From CAZPXH01 sp964591085 (GTDB taxonomy: Bacteria > Spirochaetota > Spirochaetia > DSM-27196 > CAZPXH01): DNA of 64,000 nt. The first letter of the stretch is position 1. The number at the start of each line of letters is the position of its first letter. This document shows, piece after piece, positions 9,455 to 18,716 of this stretch. The translations under genes were made by a program, and so were the position numbers. The DNA is taken from NCBI GenBank assembly GCA_964591085.1, contig CAZPXH010000001.1:354509-418508 (forward strand), written 5' to 3'. The notes under the pieces were generated by a model. It worked only from the letters and a program-made list of their open reading frames with translations. It searched no databases and was not told where the DNA came from.

Positions 9455-12022
9455 ATGGCCGAAAATCAGGACGTCGAACGGAAGCCCAAAGCAACCCTCA
9501 TAAAGCACCGGAAGGAAACGGAAGAGGAGCAGAAAGACAAAAGCTCCGATAGCACCGGGTCCGAGTCTGGAAAGAAGAAGGTTGTGGTGCGCGTAAAGCG
9601 CAAGCCCCAGGGGCAGAGTCCGCAGGTTCGGCTGAAGAGCACGCCCAGCAAGAGCGAAACGGCCGAAGAGAAGCCCGCAACGCAGAAGGCCTCGGAGGAC
9701 GCAGAGCCCAAGGCCGCGGCGCCGAAGCCGGTGGCCCCGAAGCCGCAGCCCAAGCCCGCATCGACCACCACCGTTCGCCATACCGCGAGGGACGAAAGTA
9801 AGCCCCCCAGGGGGCCGGTTCGTGCCGGAGTGGTGAACGGCCGCTCATCGGACGGGAGACCCCGGGGCACGGGGAATCGGCCCGCTGGTCCCCGGAAGGC
9901 TGGTGTTGTTGGCGGCCGACGCGTGGACACCCCGGAGCGTGGACGTTCGGGCGATTCCCGCGGACCCCGCGGACCCCGCAGTGATGGTGGAGCCAGCCGA
10001 CCGGGTGGCTTCCGCCCCAGAACCGGACCTCCGCGGACTGGACCGGGCGGTGCACCCGGAGGCGGGCCTGGTGGACGCAGTTCCGGACCTCCGGGAGGAG
10101 CGCCGGGCGGCGCGCCCGCAGGCGGTAACAAGGGCAAGAAGTTCTTCAAGCAGAAGAAGAAAGAGTACCCCAAGCGCGAACGCAACACTGAGAAGGAGCT
10201 TCACTACAAGTCCAAGAAGGCGGTAGTCAAGACCAACCCGGTACCTAAGAGCATAGACATCATGGAGGTCATTACCGTCAGTGAACTGGCGCGGAAGATG
10301 AACCTGAAGGCCTCCGACGTTATTGGAAAGCTCATGGGAATGGGTATGATGGTGACCATCAACCAGCAGATTGACGCGGAAACCGCAGAGATTGTTGCGG
10401 GTGAGTTTGGAGCCGAGGTCAACATCGTCAGCCTCTATGACGAGACCATTATCGAGAGCGAAAACGTTGCAGAAGACAAGCTGCTGCATCGCCCTCCGGT
10501 GGTAACCGTCATGGGTCACGTAGATCACGGAAAGACCAAGCTTCTGGACGCGATTCGCTCGACGGACGTTGTTGCCGGCGAATTCGGCGGGATCACCCAG
10601 CATATCGGTGCCTATCAGGTTGAGCTGGAAAGTGGGAAGGTGACCTTCCTCGACACCCCGGGTCACGCTGCATTCAGCATGATGCGCTCGAGGGGCGCGC
10701 AGGTTACCGACATTGTGATTCTGGTCGTTGCCGCGAATGACGGCGTGATGCCGCAGACGGTAGAGGCCATCAATCACGCAAAGGCAGCCAGGGTTCCCAT
10801 CATTGTCGCTGTCAACAAGGTAGACCTGGAAGAGGCAAACCCGGACCGGGTGAAGCAGCAACTCTCGGAGCACGAGCTCATCCCCGAGGAATGGGGTGGC
10901 AGCACCCAGTTCGTACACGTTTCCGCACTTAAGCGGGAGGGCGTAAGTGATCTCCTGGAGCAGGTTCTCCTGCAAGCCGAGATCCTGGAACTTCGTGCAA
11001 GCCCCGACGTTCGCGCGGAAGGCCGGATCATTGAGGCGCGCGTTGATCAGGGCCGCGGTATTGTTGCCACCGCTCTGGTACAGCAGGGAACACTCCGCGT
11101 TGGCGATCCCTTTGTCGCCGGGGTCTACCCGGGCCGGATCCGCGCCATGTTCAACGAGCGCGGTGACAAGGTAAGCGAGGCAGGCCCCTCAACGCCCGTG
11201 GAGATCCTCGGCGCGACCGGTATTCCAAACGCAGGCGATCCGTTCCAGGTCACTGAGAGCGAAAAGTTTGCGAGGAACATCGGAGACAAGCGCCAGGAGT
11301 TGCGCAAGGTTGAAGAGGCCCGCAACGTCAAAAAGGTCACGCTGGACAACATCTATGAGGAAATCAGCGCAGGTGCGGTGCAGGAACTCAAGGTTGTCCT
11401 GAAGGGTGACGTGCACGGGTCAGTGGAGGCCATTGAGAATGCGCTTGAAGAGCTGTCCACGCCGGAGGTTCGGCTGAACGTGATCCACGCAACGGCCGGT
11501 GCCATCAACGAAAGCGACATCATGCTCGCCTCCGCCTCCGAGGCTGTGATCATCGGCTTTAACGTCCGTCCGACCGGCAGGGCGCAGCAGGTGGCAGACC
11601 AGGAAAAGGTTGAGATCAAGAAGTACAGCATCATCTACGACGTGATTGATGACATTCGCAGTTCCATGGAGGGAATGCTTGCACCGGAACTCCAGGAGAC
11701 CGTTATCGGCACCGTAGAGGTTCGGGATACCTTCAAGGTTCCGCGCATCGGAGTGATTGCCGGATGTATGGTTACCAGCGGCAAGGTCACCCGGGACGCC
11801 GGCCTCCGGATATTCCGCGAGGGCAACGAACTCCACAAGGGTCGCATCAGCTCCTTGAGGCGCTTCAAGGATGACGTGAAGCAGGTGGATGCCGGCTACG
11901 AGTGTGGTATCGGGATAGACAAGTTCCAGGACGTTCAGGTCGGCGATCTGCTTGAGATCTTCCAGGAGAAGGAAATCGCCCGGAAACTCGGCGAACCTTC
12001 AGGCCAGAGCGCTAAGCGATAG
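9455..12022 (+). CDS. infB: translation initiation factor IF-2
   Basis: IF-2 is the GTPase that places initiator tRNA on the 30S subunit and promotes 50S joining. In this 855-residue protein, residues 1 to about 235 are a basic, low-complexity Lys/Ala/Pro then Arg/Gly/Pro-rich extension (for example GGAPGGGPGGRSSGPPGGAP); an IF2-N domain follows (about 268-320, VSELARKMNLKASDVI). The G domain has G1 GHVDHGKT (about 354-361), G2 GGITQHIGAY, G3 DTPGHAAF and G4 NKVD, followed by domains II, III and IV. Start ATG lies eight bases after the nusA stop with AAGGAA ahead of it. Confidence 0.98.
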   Translation: MAENQDVERKPKATLIKHRKETEEEQKDKSSDSTGSESGKKKVVVRVKRKPQGQSPQVRLKSTPSKSETAEEKPATQKASEDAEPKAAAPKPVAPKPQPKPASTTTVRHTARDESKPPRGPVRAGVVNGRSSDGRPRGTGNRPAGPRKAGVVGGRRVDTPERGRSGDSRGPRGPRSDGGASRPGGFRPRTGPPRTGPGGAPGGGPGGRSSGPPGGAPGGAPAGGNKGKKFFKQKKKEYPKRERNTEKELHYKSKKAVVKTNPVPKSIDIMEVITVSELARKMNLKASDVIGKLMGMGMMVTINQQIDAETAEIVAGEFGAEVNIVSLYDETIIESENVAEDKLLHRPPVVTVMGHVDHGKTKLLDAIRSTDVVAGEFGGITQHIGAYQVELESGKVTFLDTPGHAAFSMMRSRGAQVTDIVILVVAANDGVMPQTVEAINHAKAARVPIIVAVNKVDLEEANPDRVKQQLSEHELIPEEWGGSTQFVHVSALKREGVSDLLEQVLLQAEILELRASPDVRAEGRIIEARVDQGRGIVATALVQQGTLRVGDPFVAGVYPGRIRAMFNERGDKVSEAGPSTPVEILGATGIPNAGDPFQVTESEKFARNIGDKRQELRKVEEARNVKKVTLDNIYEEISAGAVQELKVVLKGDVHGSVEAIENALEELSTPEVRLNVIHATAGAINESDIMLASASEAVIIGFNVRPTGRAQQVADQEKVEIKKYSIIYDVIDDIRSSMEGMLAPELQETVIGTVEVRDTFKVPRIGVIAGCMVTSGKVTRDAGLRIFREGNELHKGRISSLRRFKDDVKQVDAGYECGIGIDKFQDVQVGDLLEIFQEKEIARKLGEPSGQSAKR

Positions 12023-12466
12023 GTGCCTCCGGTGCCTTCCGACCGGCCCGATCGCGTGGGCAGGGAAATCAGCCTCATTATCTCCGACATGGTCGGAAAC
12101 GGCCGCATAAAAGACCCGCGGGTGGACAGGTTGCTTTCTATCAGCGTGGTCCGCGTTTCCCGGGACCTCGGCAGTGCCGTTGTGCGCGTTGGCGGCTTCC
12201 TGGGAGAGACAGAGCTGCAGGCAACCGTGGACGGCCTCCAGAGCGCAGCCGGGCTCATCCAGGCAGAAATCAACCGCCGCCTCCACATCAGACTCACTCC
12301 CAAACTCCGATTCGTCGCGGACCACAGCATCCGGGAGGGCTTTCGGATTACCCAGAAGCTGAAAGAGCTTGTTCCGGACGGCGAGGCTAGTGAGGAAGCC
12401 GCTGACGGGACGGCGCCGTCTGAGGGAGCGACGTCCGACCCGAGTCCCGAGGATAACAACCGCTGA
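12023..12466 (+). CDS. rbfA: ribosome-binding factor A
   Basis: RbfA is a KH-like 30S maturation and cold-adaptation factor that binds near the 16S rRNA 5' helix. The 147-residue product shows RPDRVGREISLIISDM, DPRVDRLLSISVVRVSRDL and LHIRLTPKLRFVAD, in the usual order. The start may be GTG 12023, which abuts the infB stop, or GTG 12032 (MPSDRPDR). Residues after about 115 form an acidic Glu/Asp/Ala/Pro-rich tail that many RbfA proteins lack. Its last codons overlap the presumed truB start (CTGA). Confidence 0.93.
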   Translation: MPPVPSDRPDRVGREISLIISDMVGNGRIKDPRVDRLLSISVVRVSRDLGSAVVRVGGFLGETELQATVDGLQSAAGLIQAEINRRLHIRLTPKLRFVADHSIREGFRITQKLKELVPDGEASEEAADGTAPSEGATSDPSPEDNNR

Positions 12467-13407
12467 CTCCGGCAGGTTTTCTGCTCCTGGACAAACGTTC
12501 GGGCCTCACGTCCTTCCAGAGCCTTGGCGCGGTCAAACGTGCATTGGCAACGCGGAGCGTGGGCCACACCGGAACCCTGGACCGCTTTGCGGACGGACTG
12601 CTCCTGGTGCTTTCGGGCTGGGCAACAAGGCTTACCGACTACTGCCACCGAATGGACAAGACCTATGAAGCCACGATGCGCTTTGGTGTGCAGACGAACA
12701 CCCTTGATCCGGAAGGTGAGATTGTGGCGCGAGGACCGATTCCCTCTGTCACCGCAATCGCTGATGCGCTTCCGCGCTTCACCGGAGTGCTGCAGCAGGT
12801 TCCACCGCATTACTCGGCAATCCACCTTGGCGGAAAGCGGGCGTCTGAGATCGTGCGCGGCGGAGTTACTCCAGAGCTGTCGCCGCGGGAAGTCCGGGTG
12901 GAACGGATCCGGTTCTTGCCCGATATCCCTGCTGGAGACGAAAGCTCTTCGCAAGGGGATGCATCGGACGGAAGCAGCCTGGACCTGGGAATTGAGGTCT
13001 CTTGCGGGAGTGGAACCTACATCCGCGCGCTCGCGCGGGATATCGCGGCGTACCTTGGGACGGTAGGAATGCTTGTTTCTCTGCGCAGAACCGCCATTGG
13101 GCCCTTCAGGGTGAGCGAGGCGACGGATGAGCCAGATGCCGGGCAGCTACGGGATCCCCGGGAACTGATCCAGGTTATTCCCGGCATTGTTTCAGTAACA
13201 CTCAGCCCTGATCAGGACGCCGCGGTCCGCACGGGCACACCGATACCGCGAATACCGGGCTTGAGCAATCTTCTGGAAGAGCTCGGCAGGGACGAACAGG
13301 CAAGCGAGGCTGCCCTCCGATCACCGGACGGAGATATACGGGCCCTGGTTCGCCTCGGGCAGGACAGTGCCACCTATCACTTTGTAGTGGCTGAGGCAAC
13401 GGGTTGA
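12463..13407 (+). CDS. truB: tRNA pseudouridine-55 synthase TruB, probable CUG start
   Basis: TruB converts U55 of elongator tRNAs to pseudouridine. The catalytic motif GHTGTLDRFADG is present with Asp at about residue 40, and so is the conserved N-terminal strand GFLLLDKRSGLTSFQ. That strand lies upstream of the first in-frame ATG/GTG/TTG (TTG at 12544), while a TAA at 12454 closes the frame above. Within that gap the best start is CTG at 12463, which overlaps the rbfA stop as CTGA and sits ten bases after GAGG (12449-12452). This gives 314 residues, normal for TruB; TTG 12544 would delete 27 residues including the strand. Active-site and RNA-binding segments after it are intact. Product is certain; the exact start is an inference. 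Confidence 0.9.
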   Translation: MTPAGFLLLDKRSGLTSFQSLGAVKRALATRSVGHTGTLDRFADGLLLVLSGWATRLTDYCHRMDKTYEATMRFGVQTNTLDPEGEIVARGPIPSVTAIADALPRFTGVLQQVPPHYSAIHLGGKRASEIVRGGVTPELSPREVRVERIRFLPDIPAGDESSSQGDASDGSSLDLGIEVSCGSGTYIRALARDIAAYLGTVGMLVSLRRTAIGPFRVSEATDEPDAGQLRDPRELIQVIPGIVSVTLSPDQDAAVRTGTPIPRIPGLSNLLEELGRDEQASEAALRSPDGDIRALVRLGQDSATYHFVVAEATG

Positions 13408-13515
13408 TGCGGCATACAGAGAAGGGGTATGTTCGCGATCCATATTCACGCGCACTACGGTTACCCCGTGTCTGGAGATTCGTGCTACGATGAACGGGAA
13501 ACAAGAGGAGAATAC

Positions 13516-13782
13516 ATGGTAACAAGTGACGAAAAGAAGGAGCTGATAACGCGCTTCGGTATTTCGGATACGGACAGCGGTAGACCTGAGGTCCAGATCG
13601 CTATCCTGACCCGCCGAATTGAACAGCTGACTGAGCATTTCAAGACACACAAGAAGGATCACGCTTCCCAGCGCGGCCTGTTGAAGATGGTTGGTCGCCG
13701 CCGGCGGCTGCTTGCCTACCTTCACCGGACCGACATTGAACGCTATCGAGAAATCCTGAAGCCGCTGGGACTCCGCAAGTAA
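13516..13782 (+). CDS. rpsO: 30S ribosomal protein S15
   Basis: S15 binds 16S rRNA at the h20-h21-h22 junction and organises the central domain. The 88-residue length is standard; FGISDTDSGRPEVQIAIL, LTEHFKTHKKDHASQRGLL and RRRRLLAYLHR are family signatures. An in-frame GTG/ATG further upstream was rejected because GAGGAG lies six bases before the ATG at 13516 and S15 proteins begin here. The 108 bases between truB and rpsO have no gene; they could hold an S15-binding leader (GGGGTA at about 13425 and TACCCC at 13462 can pair), as rpsO is autoregulated in several bacteria. ribF, often found between truB and rpsO, is absent. Confidence 0.97.
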   Translation: MVTSDEKKELITRFGISDTDSGRPEVQIAILTRRIEQLTEHFKTHKKDHASQRGLLKMVGRRRRLLAYLHRTDIERYREILKPLGLRK

Positions 13783-13818
13783 GCTCGGGCACAGGCCCGG
13801 AAACACAACAAAACAATC

Positions 13819-15954
13819 ATGCACACAGTATCAATTGAACTTGGGAATGCCACGCTTGTCTTGGAGACTGGGCGGATGGCAAAGCAGGCAAATGGCGCGG
13901 TTTTCGCTACGCTCGGAGGCTCGGCGGTCCTGGCTACGGTGGCCTGCTCCGGCAGGACCTCGGAGGACCTCGACTATGTTCCCCTGTCGGTGGAGTACAA
14001 CGAGAAGTACTACGCAGCGGGGAAGATACCCGGGGGATTCATCAAGCGGGAAGGAAGGCCCAAGGACCGAGAAATTCTGGTTTGCCGGTTGATTGACAGA
14101 CCGATGCGTCCGCTTTTTCACAAGAGCTTCAAGCGCGATATCCAGGTGGTTCCTACCACCATGAGCGCGGACCAGGTGAACCCACCGGACATCGTGGCAA
14201 TGAACGCCGCCAGCGCGGCCGTCTGCATCTCGGATATTCCGTTTGAGGGTCCGGTGGGCGCAGTTCGGGTGGCGCGCGTAAACGGGACCATGATTCTGAA
14301 TCCCACGCTGGCCGAGATAGAGAAGGCAACGCTGGAGATCATCGTGGCCGGCACTTTGGAAGGAATCACGATGGTAGAAGGTGGTGCGCAGGGGGAAAGC
14401 GAAGAAGTGCTTCTGGAGGCCATTGACACCGCCCGCCCCGCGATTACCGCGCTATGCCGCGCACAGCTGCAAATGCGGGAGGCCGTTGGTCTGCCCAAAC
14501 TGCCACTGGTACCGGACGAGCGCGTGCTTGCAAACGAAGCTGCCATTCGCGCCGCGGTAAGCCCAGAAATGGAAAAAGCCTGCTTTGTGAAGGGCAAGCA
14601 CACCCGCTCCCTCGCAATCCGGGAGGTCCGGGAGCGCGCAGAACAGCGCTTTGGCGCGGACGTACCGGAGGATCATCGGAAAGTCTTCTCCAAGCTTCTG
14701 GAAGACATAGAGCGGGACGTTGTGCGGGAATCCATCCTGCGGAACAAGCTCCGGACCGACGGGCGCGGCCCGGAGGATATCCGGCCCATTACGTGCGAGA
14801 TCAACGTCCTTCCGCGTACGCACGGTTCTGCGCTGTTCACCAGGGGAGAGACCCAGGCTCTCGCAATCACCACCCTCGGAACGGTCTACGATGAGCAGAT
14901 CTTTGATGACATTGAAGGCGACCGTCGCGAGAACTTCATGCTCCACTACAATTTCCCGCCGTTCTCGGTAGGCGAAACCGGGCGAATGGGAACGGGCCGC
15001 CGTGAGGTTGGTCACGGGCATCTGGCGCTGCGCGCGGTCCAGGCGGCACTTCCCACCAAGGAGGCGTTCCCGTACACGCTCCGTGTTGTCTCAGAGATAC
15101 TCGAATCCAACGGGTCGTCATCCATGGCAACTGTCTGCGGAGCCAGCCTCGCACTCATGAACGCTGGTGTGCCCATCAGCAAGCCCGTTGCCGGAATTGC
15201 CATGGGACTTATTACCGACGGCGAGGACAGCGTAGTGCTCTCCGACATCCTTGGCGAGGAAGACCATCTCGGAGACATGGACTTCAAGGTTGCCGGAACA
15301 GAAGACGGAATCACGGCGTTTCAGATGGACATCAAGGTGTCCAACGTCACGCCGGAGCTGATGAAGACCGCTCTGGAGCAGGCACGAAAGGGTCGGATGC
15401 ACATCCTGGGGGTGATGGCCAATGCTATCTCCAAGCCGGCAGCGGAGCTCTCGGAGTTTGCGCCGCGGATCCTCACCTTCAAGGTCGACCCGGAAAAGAT
15501 CGGTCTGATGATCGGTCCCGGTGGAAAGACGATCAAAGGCATCAGCGAGCGCAATGACGTTGAGACCAATATCGAGAATGACGGAACCGTCACCATCTAC
15601 AGCAAGGACAAGGCTGCCGGTGACGCCGCCAAGGAAGAGTTCATAAAACTCCTGGAGGAGCCCGAAGTCGGCAAGGTCTACGATGGTACCGTGCGCCGGA
15701 TCGTGGACTTTGGTGCCTTCATTGAGTTCCTGCCCGGCAAGGATGGCCTCTGCCACATCTCACGGATGGCAGACCATCGGATTGAGAAGGTGAGCGACGT
15801 TCTGCAGGTCGGCCAGACGATCCCGGTACGCATCATTGAGATCGACAAGATGGGCCGGGTGAATCTGAGCCTCGTCTATGAAGGCTCGGCAACCGGCTCC
15901 GACAGGCCTCAGAACCGGCCGCCCAGCGCGCCGCGCAACGACCGGCGGGACTGA
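13819..15954 (+). CDS. pnp: polyribonucleotide nucleotidyltransferase (PNPase)
   Basis: PNPase degrades RNA 3' to 5' by phosphorolysis and can add tails. The 711-residue protein has two RNase PH domains joined by a helical domain (first about 10-145; second about 310-540, with GRREVGHGHLALRA), then a KH domain with the GXXG loop IGPGGKTIK (about 563-571) and an S1 domain (about 620-692, GTVRRIVDFGAFIEFLPGKDG). All catalytic-core landmarks are present. The 36-base gap after rpsO contains CGGGC-acag-GCCCG, a small hairpin that may act in processing, since pnp leaders are often cleaved and autoregulated. Order rpsO-pnp is nearly universal. Confidence 0.98.
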   Translation: MHTVSIELGNATLVLETGRMAKQANGAVFATLGGSAVLATVACSGRTSEDLDYVPLSVEYNEKYYAAGKIPGGFIKREGRPKDREILVCRLIDRPMRPLFHKSFKRDIQVVPTTMSADQVNPPDIVAMNAASAAVCISDIPFEGPVGAVRVARVNGTMILNPTLAEIEKATLEIIVAGTLEGITMVEGGAQGESEEVLLEAIDTARPAITALCRAQLQMREAVGLPKLPLVPDERVLANEAAIRAAVSPEMEKACFVKGKHTRSLAIREVRERAEQRFGADVPEDHRKVFSKLLEDIERDVVRESILRNKLRTDGRGPEDIRPITCEINVLPRTHGSALFTRGETQALAITTLGTVYDEQIFDDIEGDRRENFMLHYNFPPFSVGETGRMGTGRREVGHGHLALRAVQAALPTKEAFPYTLRVVSEILESNGSSSMATVCGASLALMNAGVPISKPVAGIAMGLITDGEDSVVLSDILGEEDHLGDMDFKVAGTEDGITAFQMDIKVSNVTPELMKTALEQARKGRMHILGVMANAISKPAAELSEFAPRILTFKVDPEKIGLMIGPGGKTIKGISERNDVETNIENDGTVTIYSKDKAAGDAAKEEFIKLLEEPEVGKVYDGTVRRIVDFGAFIEFLPGKDGLCHISRMADHRIEKVSDVLQVGQTIPVRIIEIDKMGRVNLSLVYEGSATGSDRPQNRPPSAPRNDRRD

Positions 15955-15967
15955 CACAGGAGTCTCC

Positions 15968-16396
15968 ATGCTCGATATTCCGGCTTCTTTCCGGCCGGGA
16001 CACGGGCCGGAGTACCAGAGTGAGGGAGCTGCTGGTGCTGACCTGGTTCACGCCGGCAGCGAAGCCCTCACGCTCGGACCAGGTGAACGGGTACTGATAC
16101 CAACAGGTGTTCGCCTCGCCATTCCACAGGGCTACGAGGGCCAGGTCCGGCCGCGTTCCGGGCTTGCGGTGCGAAAGGGCCTGACCGTCCTCAACGCCCC
16201 GGGCACGATTGACAGCGATTTCCGCGGAGAGATTGCGGTGCCGCTGATCAATCTGGGGGCGGAGGCGGTGACCATAGCGCCCGGAGAACGCATTGCGCAG
16301 CTGGTGTTTTCACCGGTGGTTCGTGCCCGCTTTGTGCCTGCCAATCTGGACACAACGGCACGGGGCGAGGGAGGCTTCGGGTCAACCGGAACATGA
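15968..16396 (+). CDS. dut: deoxyuridine 5'-triphosphate nucleotidohydrolase
   Basis: dUTPase hydrolyses dUTP to dUMP, keeping uracil out of DNA and feeding thymidylate synthesis. The trimeric family's five motifs are all here in 142 residues: AGADL (22-26), PRSGLA (62-67), NAPGTIDSDFRGEI (76-89, catalytic Asp82), GERIAQLV (106-113) and RGEGGFGSTG (132-141). Motif 3 has Phe85 where most members have the sugar-discriminating Tyr (D-Y-R-G). AGGAG at 15958-15962 defines the ATG at 15968. It ends by an ATGA overlap with lptF, starting a chain of tightly coupled genes. Confidence 0.95.
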   Translation: MLDIPASFRPGHGPEYQSEGAAGADLVHAGSEALTLGPGERVLIPTGVRLAIPQGYEGQVRPRSGLAVRKGLTVLNAPGTIDSDFRGEIAVPLINLGAEAVTIAPGERIAQLVFSPVVRARFVPANLDTTARGEGGFGSTGT

Positions 16397-17640
16397 GGCA
16401 TCCCTGGCATACGCTCGACCGCTACGTGCTCCGGGAATTTGTGGTCTCCTTTGTGGTGGCCTTCCTGTTCTTCTTCGGCATCTTCTTTGTGAACCAGATC
16501 CTCCTGGTGGCCGAGGACATCCTGGCCAAAAACGTTCCGGTTGTGGACGTTGTTCGCCTCCTCATCTACGCGTCTCCAGCGATAGTGGCGCTCAGCTTCC
16601 CCTTTGCCTGCCTGGTTGCTGCCCTTATGGCCATCGGGCACTTTGCCAGCACCAACGAGCTGATGGTCATGCGGGCCCTCGGCTACGCCCGGATACGGGT
16701 GTTTACCGTGGTACTCATTGCTTCCGGAATCCTGGGCCTGGGATCCTTTCTGCTCAATGACGTTCTACTGCCCCGGGGAACTTTGGCCTACGGTCAGCTC
16801 TACCGGTCCCTGCTTGCCCGCACGCCGGAACTGGAGCTGGAGAGCAACTCGGTGCGCAACTTCCAGGATGCGATTCTGGCGGTGGGGCAGGTTGACTCGC
16901 AAGGCATTGACGGGTTGGTGATCATTGAGCCGGGAGGGGAGAACGTGCGCACCCTGACCTCCGGCTCCGCACGCCTCTCCAATGATGAGACCGGCGATTT
17001 GTTCCGCCTGGTGCTGGCAGATGTCACTATTGCAGATGGTGGCGCTCCCGGGAGCGACTATGAGCTGCTGTTTGCAGAGGCTATGCAGTACAACTTCCCG
17101 CTTCAGTCCATTGCCGTGAGCCTGCGCAATCCAGGACCGAGCGAAATGAGTAGCCGGGATGTGCTTTCGGAAATTCGGGAGCGGAGCGAGGTGGTGCAGA
17201 CACGTGAGGAGCGCTTGTGGGAGGAAGTCGCGCGGCTTCGGGCGGTCCTCATGGCAGACATCCTCAGCGGCGGTGCGGGAGACGATGGCGAGGTGCTTGG
17301 TCGGTTGGATGAGATCGAACGGACGGCAGCCCAGCCGGTGACAGACCGTACCCTCCGCATCTTCCTCATCGAGTTTCACAAGAAATTTGCCATTCCGGCC
17401 GCGTGCATCTTCTTTGTCATCTTTGCATTTCCCGTGGCGGCCCGTGCCCGACGGAGCGGGAGAGCCCTGGGATTCGGGATCGGCCTGATGGTATCGGTTG
17501 TTTACTGGTTCAGCCTTGTCGGCGGGCAGAGCCTGGCAGTGCAGCGCGTTGGCTATCCGCCCTTCCTGAGCATGTGGCTCCCCAATCTGGTTGTGCTTGG
17601 ACTGGGCGTGCTTGCCTTTGCGGTGGCAAGAAGCGAATGA
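16393..17640 (+). CDS. lptF: LptF/YjgP-family permease
   Basis: LptF and LptG form the membrane part of the LptB2FG ABC transporter that extracts lipopolysaccharide from the inner membrane. The 415-residue protein has three N-terminal membrane helices (about 14-38, 55-82, 100-125), a long periplasmic beta-jellyroll-like part (about 130-305), and three C-terminal helices (about 325-412), the family layout. Start ATG overlaps dut (ATGA), and its own stop overlaps lptG. LptB, LptA, LptC and LptD are not in the window, so the substrate cannot be inferred here; many spirochaetes lack classical LPS. Confidence 0.88.
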   Translation: MRHPWHTLDRYVLREFVVSFVVAFLFFFGIFFVNQILLVAEDILAKNVPVVDVVRLLIYASPAIVALSFPFACLVAALMAIGHFASTNELMVMRALGYARIRVFTVVLIASGILGLGSFLLNDVLLPRGTLAYGQLYRSLLARTPELELESNSVRNFQDAILAVGQVDSQGIDGLVIIEPGGENVRTLTSGSARLSNDETGDLFRLVLADVTIADGGAPGSDYELLFAEAMQYNFPLQSIAVSLRNPGPSEMSSRDVLSEIRERSEVVQTREERLWEEVARLRAVLMADILSGGAGDDGEVLGRLDEIERTAAQPVTDRTLRIFLIEFHKKFAIPAACIFFVIFAFPVAARARRSGRALGFGIGLMVSVVYWFSLVGGQSLAVQRVGYPPFLSMWLPNLVVLGLGVLAFAVARSE

Positions 17641-18716
17641 AGCGCCTGGATCGCCTTGTGCTCAGCGATTTCGGCCTCTTCTTCCTGATGAGCGTGGTGT
17701 TCTTTGCACTGCTGTTGCAGGTTGGGGATCTGTTTCCCAACGTTGTGCGGTACGTGAACCTGGAGGTCCCGCTTTCGGCCATTTTTCGCGTGCAATGGTT
17801 GTTTATGCCGCGGGCCCTGGCATTTGCGTCGCCGATCGCTGTGCTGTTTGCTGCCAGCTTTGTTCTTGGGAGCTATTACGCACGGAATGAGATCATCGGC
17901 GTGCTCGCCGCGGGAGTTCCGTTCAGCCGATTTGTCCGGCCCCTGCTGCTGCTCGCCCTCCTGCTGAGCCTTGGACTCGGAATCTTTGAGGAGTTTGTGG
18001 TGATTCCCACGTTCCGGGAAAAGACTGCTCTGTCTGATGAGCTGCTTGGGATCAGCTCGGTGCGGGACAGCAACCAGACCGCGGCAATCACGGCAGGAGG
18101 CCGGGTGATCCTGTACGGGGACCGCTTCCGGGCGGAGAGCTCCACCCTTCTGCGGGTCACGCTTCTAGAGCTGGACGACTCCGGGGCAATCCGTAGACGC
18201 ATTGATGGGGACCGGGCCCGCTGGAACGGGGATTCATGGGTGGTAGAGGGCGCCGAAGTCCTGGGTATCAACCCGGAAAGCGGCTTTGAGTCGCTGGAAC
18301 GCGTGGACAGTATCACGGATCCCCGCTGGGCCATTGATCCCGCGGCATTCTCCCGGGAATCCCAGACAGTTGATGACCTCACGCTCCGGGAATCCCGGCA
18401 GCTGATCACCGATCTGCGGGAGTCCGGGCTTCCGTTCCGCTCTCAACTCGTGGACTTCCATGGAAGAATTGCGTTTGCCCTCACACCGTTCATTGTTGCC
18501 CTGATCTCCTGTGGGATCGGCAGCCGGATGCGCAAGAGCATTCTCCTGTTGAGCCTTGGTCTCAGTCTGGGGCTCGCCGTGCTGTACTATGTTGCCCAGC
18601 TGATCAGCGGCCTTGCAGCCGAAGGCGGTGTAATCAGCCCAATTGCCGGTGCCTGGCTTCCCGTCCTGACCTTTCTTGCGGCGGGAATTGTCCTGTTTCG
18701 GAGCACCCGTACATGA
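17637..18716 (+). CDS. lptG: LptG/YjgQ-family permease
   Basis: Partner of the preceding permease in the LptB2FG-type extractor. The 359-residue product starts MKRLDRLVLSDF, has the same 3+3 membrane-helix plan around a periplasmic domain (about residues 120-265), and ends in a helix ILLLSLGLSLGLAVLYYVAQL. The ATG at 17637 forms an ATGA overlap with lptF; longer in-frame readings further upstream run through lptF in another frame and are not real. Which of the two genes is F and which is G is assigned by order only. Confidence 0.86.
   Translation: MKRLDRLVLSDFGLFFLMSVVFFALLLQVGDLFPNVVRYVNLEVPLSAIFRVQWLFMPRALAFASPIAVLFAASFVLGSYYARNEIIGVLAAGVPFSRFVRPLLLLALLLSLGLGIFEEFVVIPTFREKTALSDELLGISSVRDSNQTAAITAGGRVILYGDRFRAESSTLLRVTLLELDDSGAIRRRIDGDRARWNGDSWVVEGAEVLGINPESGFESLERVDSITDPRWAIDPAAFSRESQTVDDLTLRESRQLITDLRESGLPFRSQLVDFHGRIAFALTPFIVALISCGIGSRMRKSILLLSLGLSLGLAVLYYVAQLISGLAAEGGVISPIAGAWLPVLTFLAAGIVLFRSTRT

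Noticed and set aside
9845..10975. Minus-strand open frame of 376 codons opposite infB
   Set aside because: Antisense to the IF-2 low-complexity and G domains; protein is not family-like. GC-rich codon bias leaves long antisense frames open.
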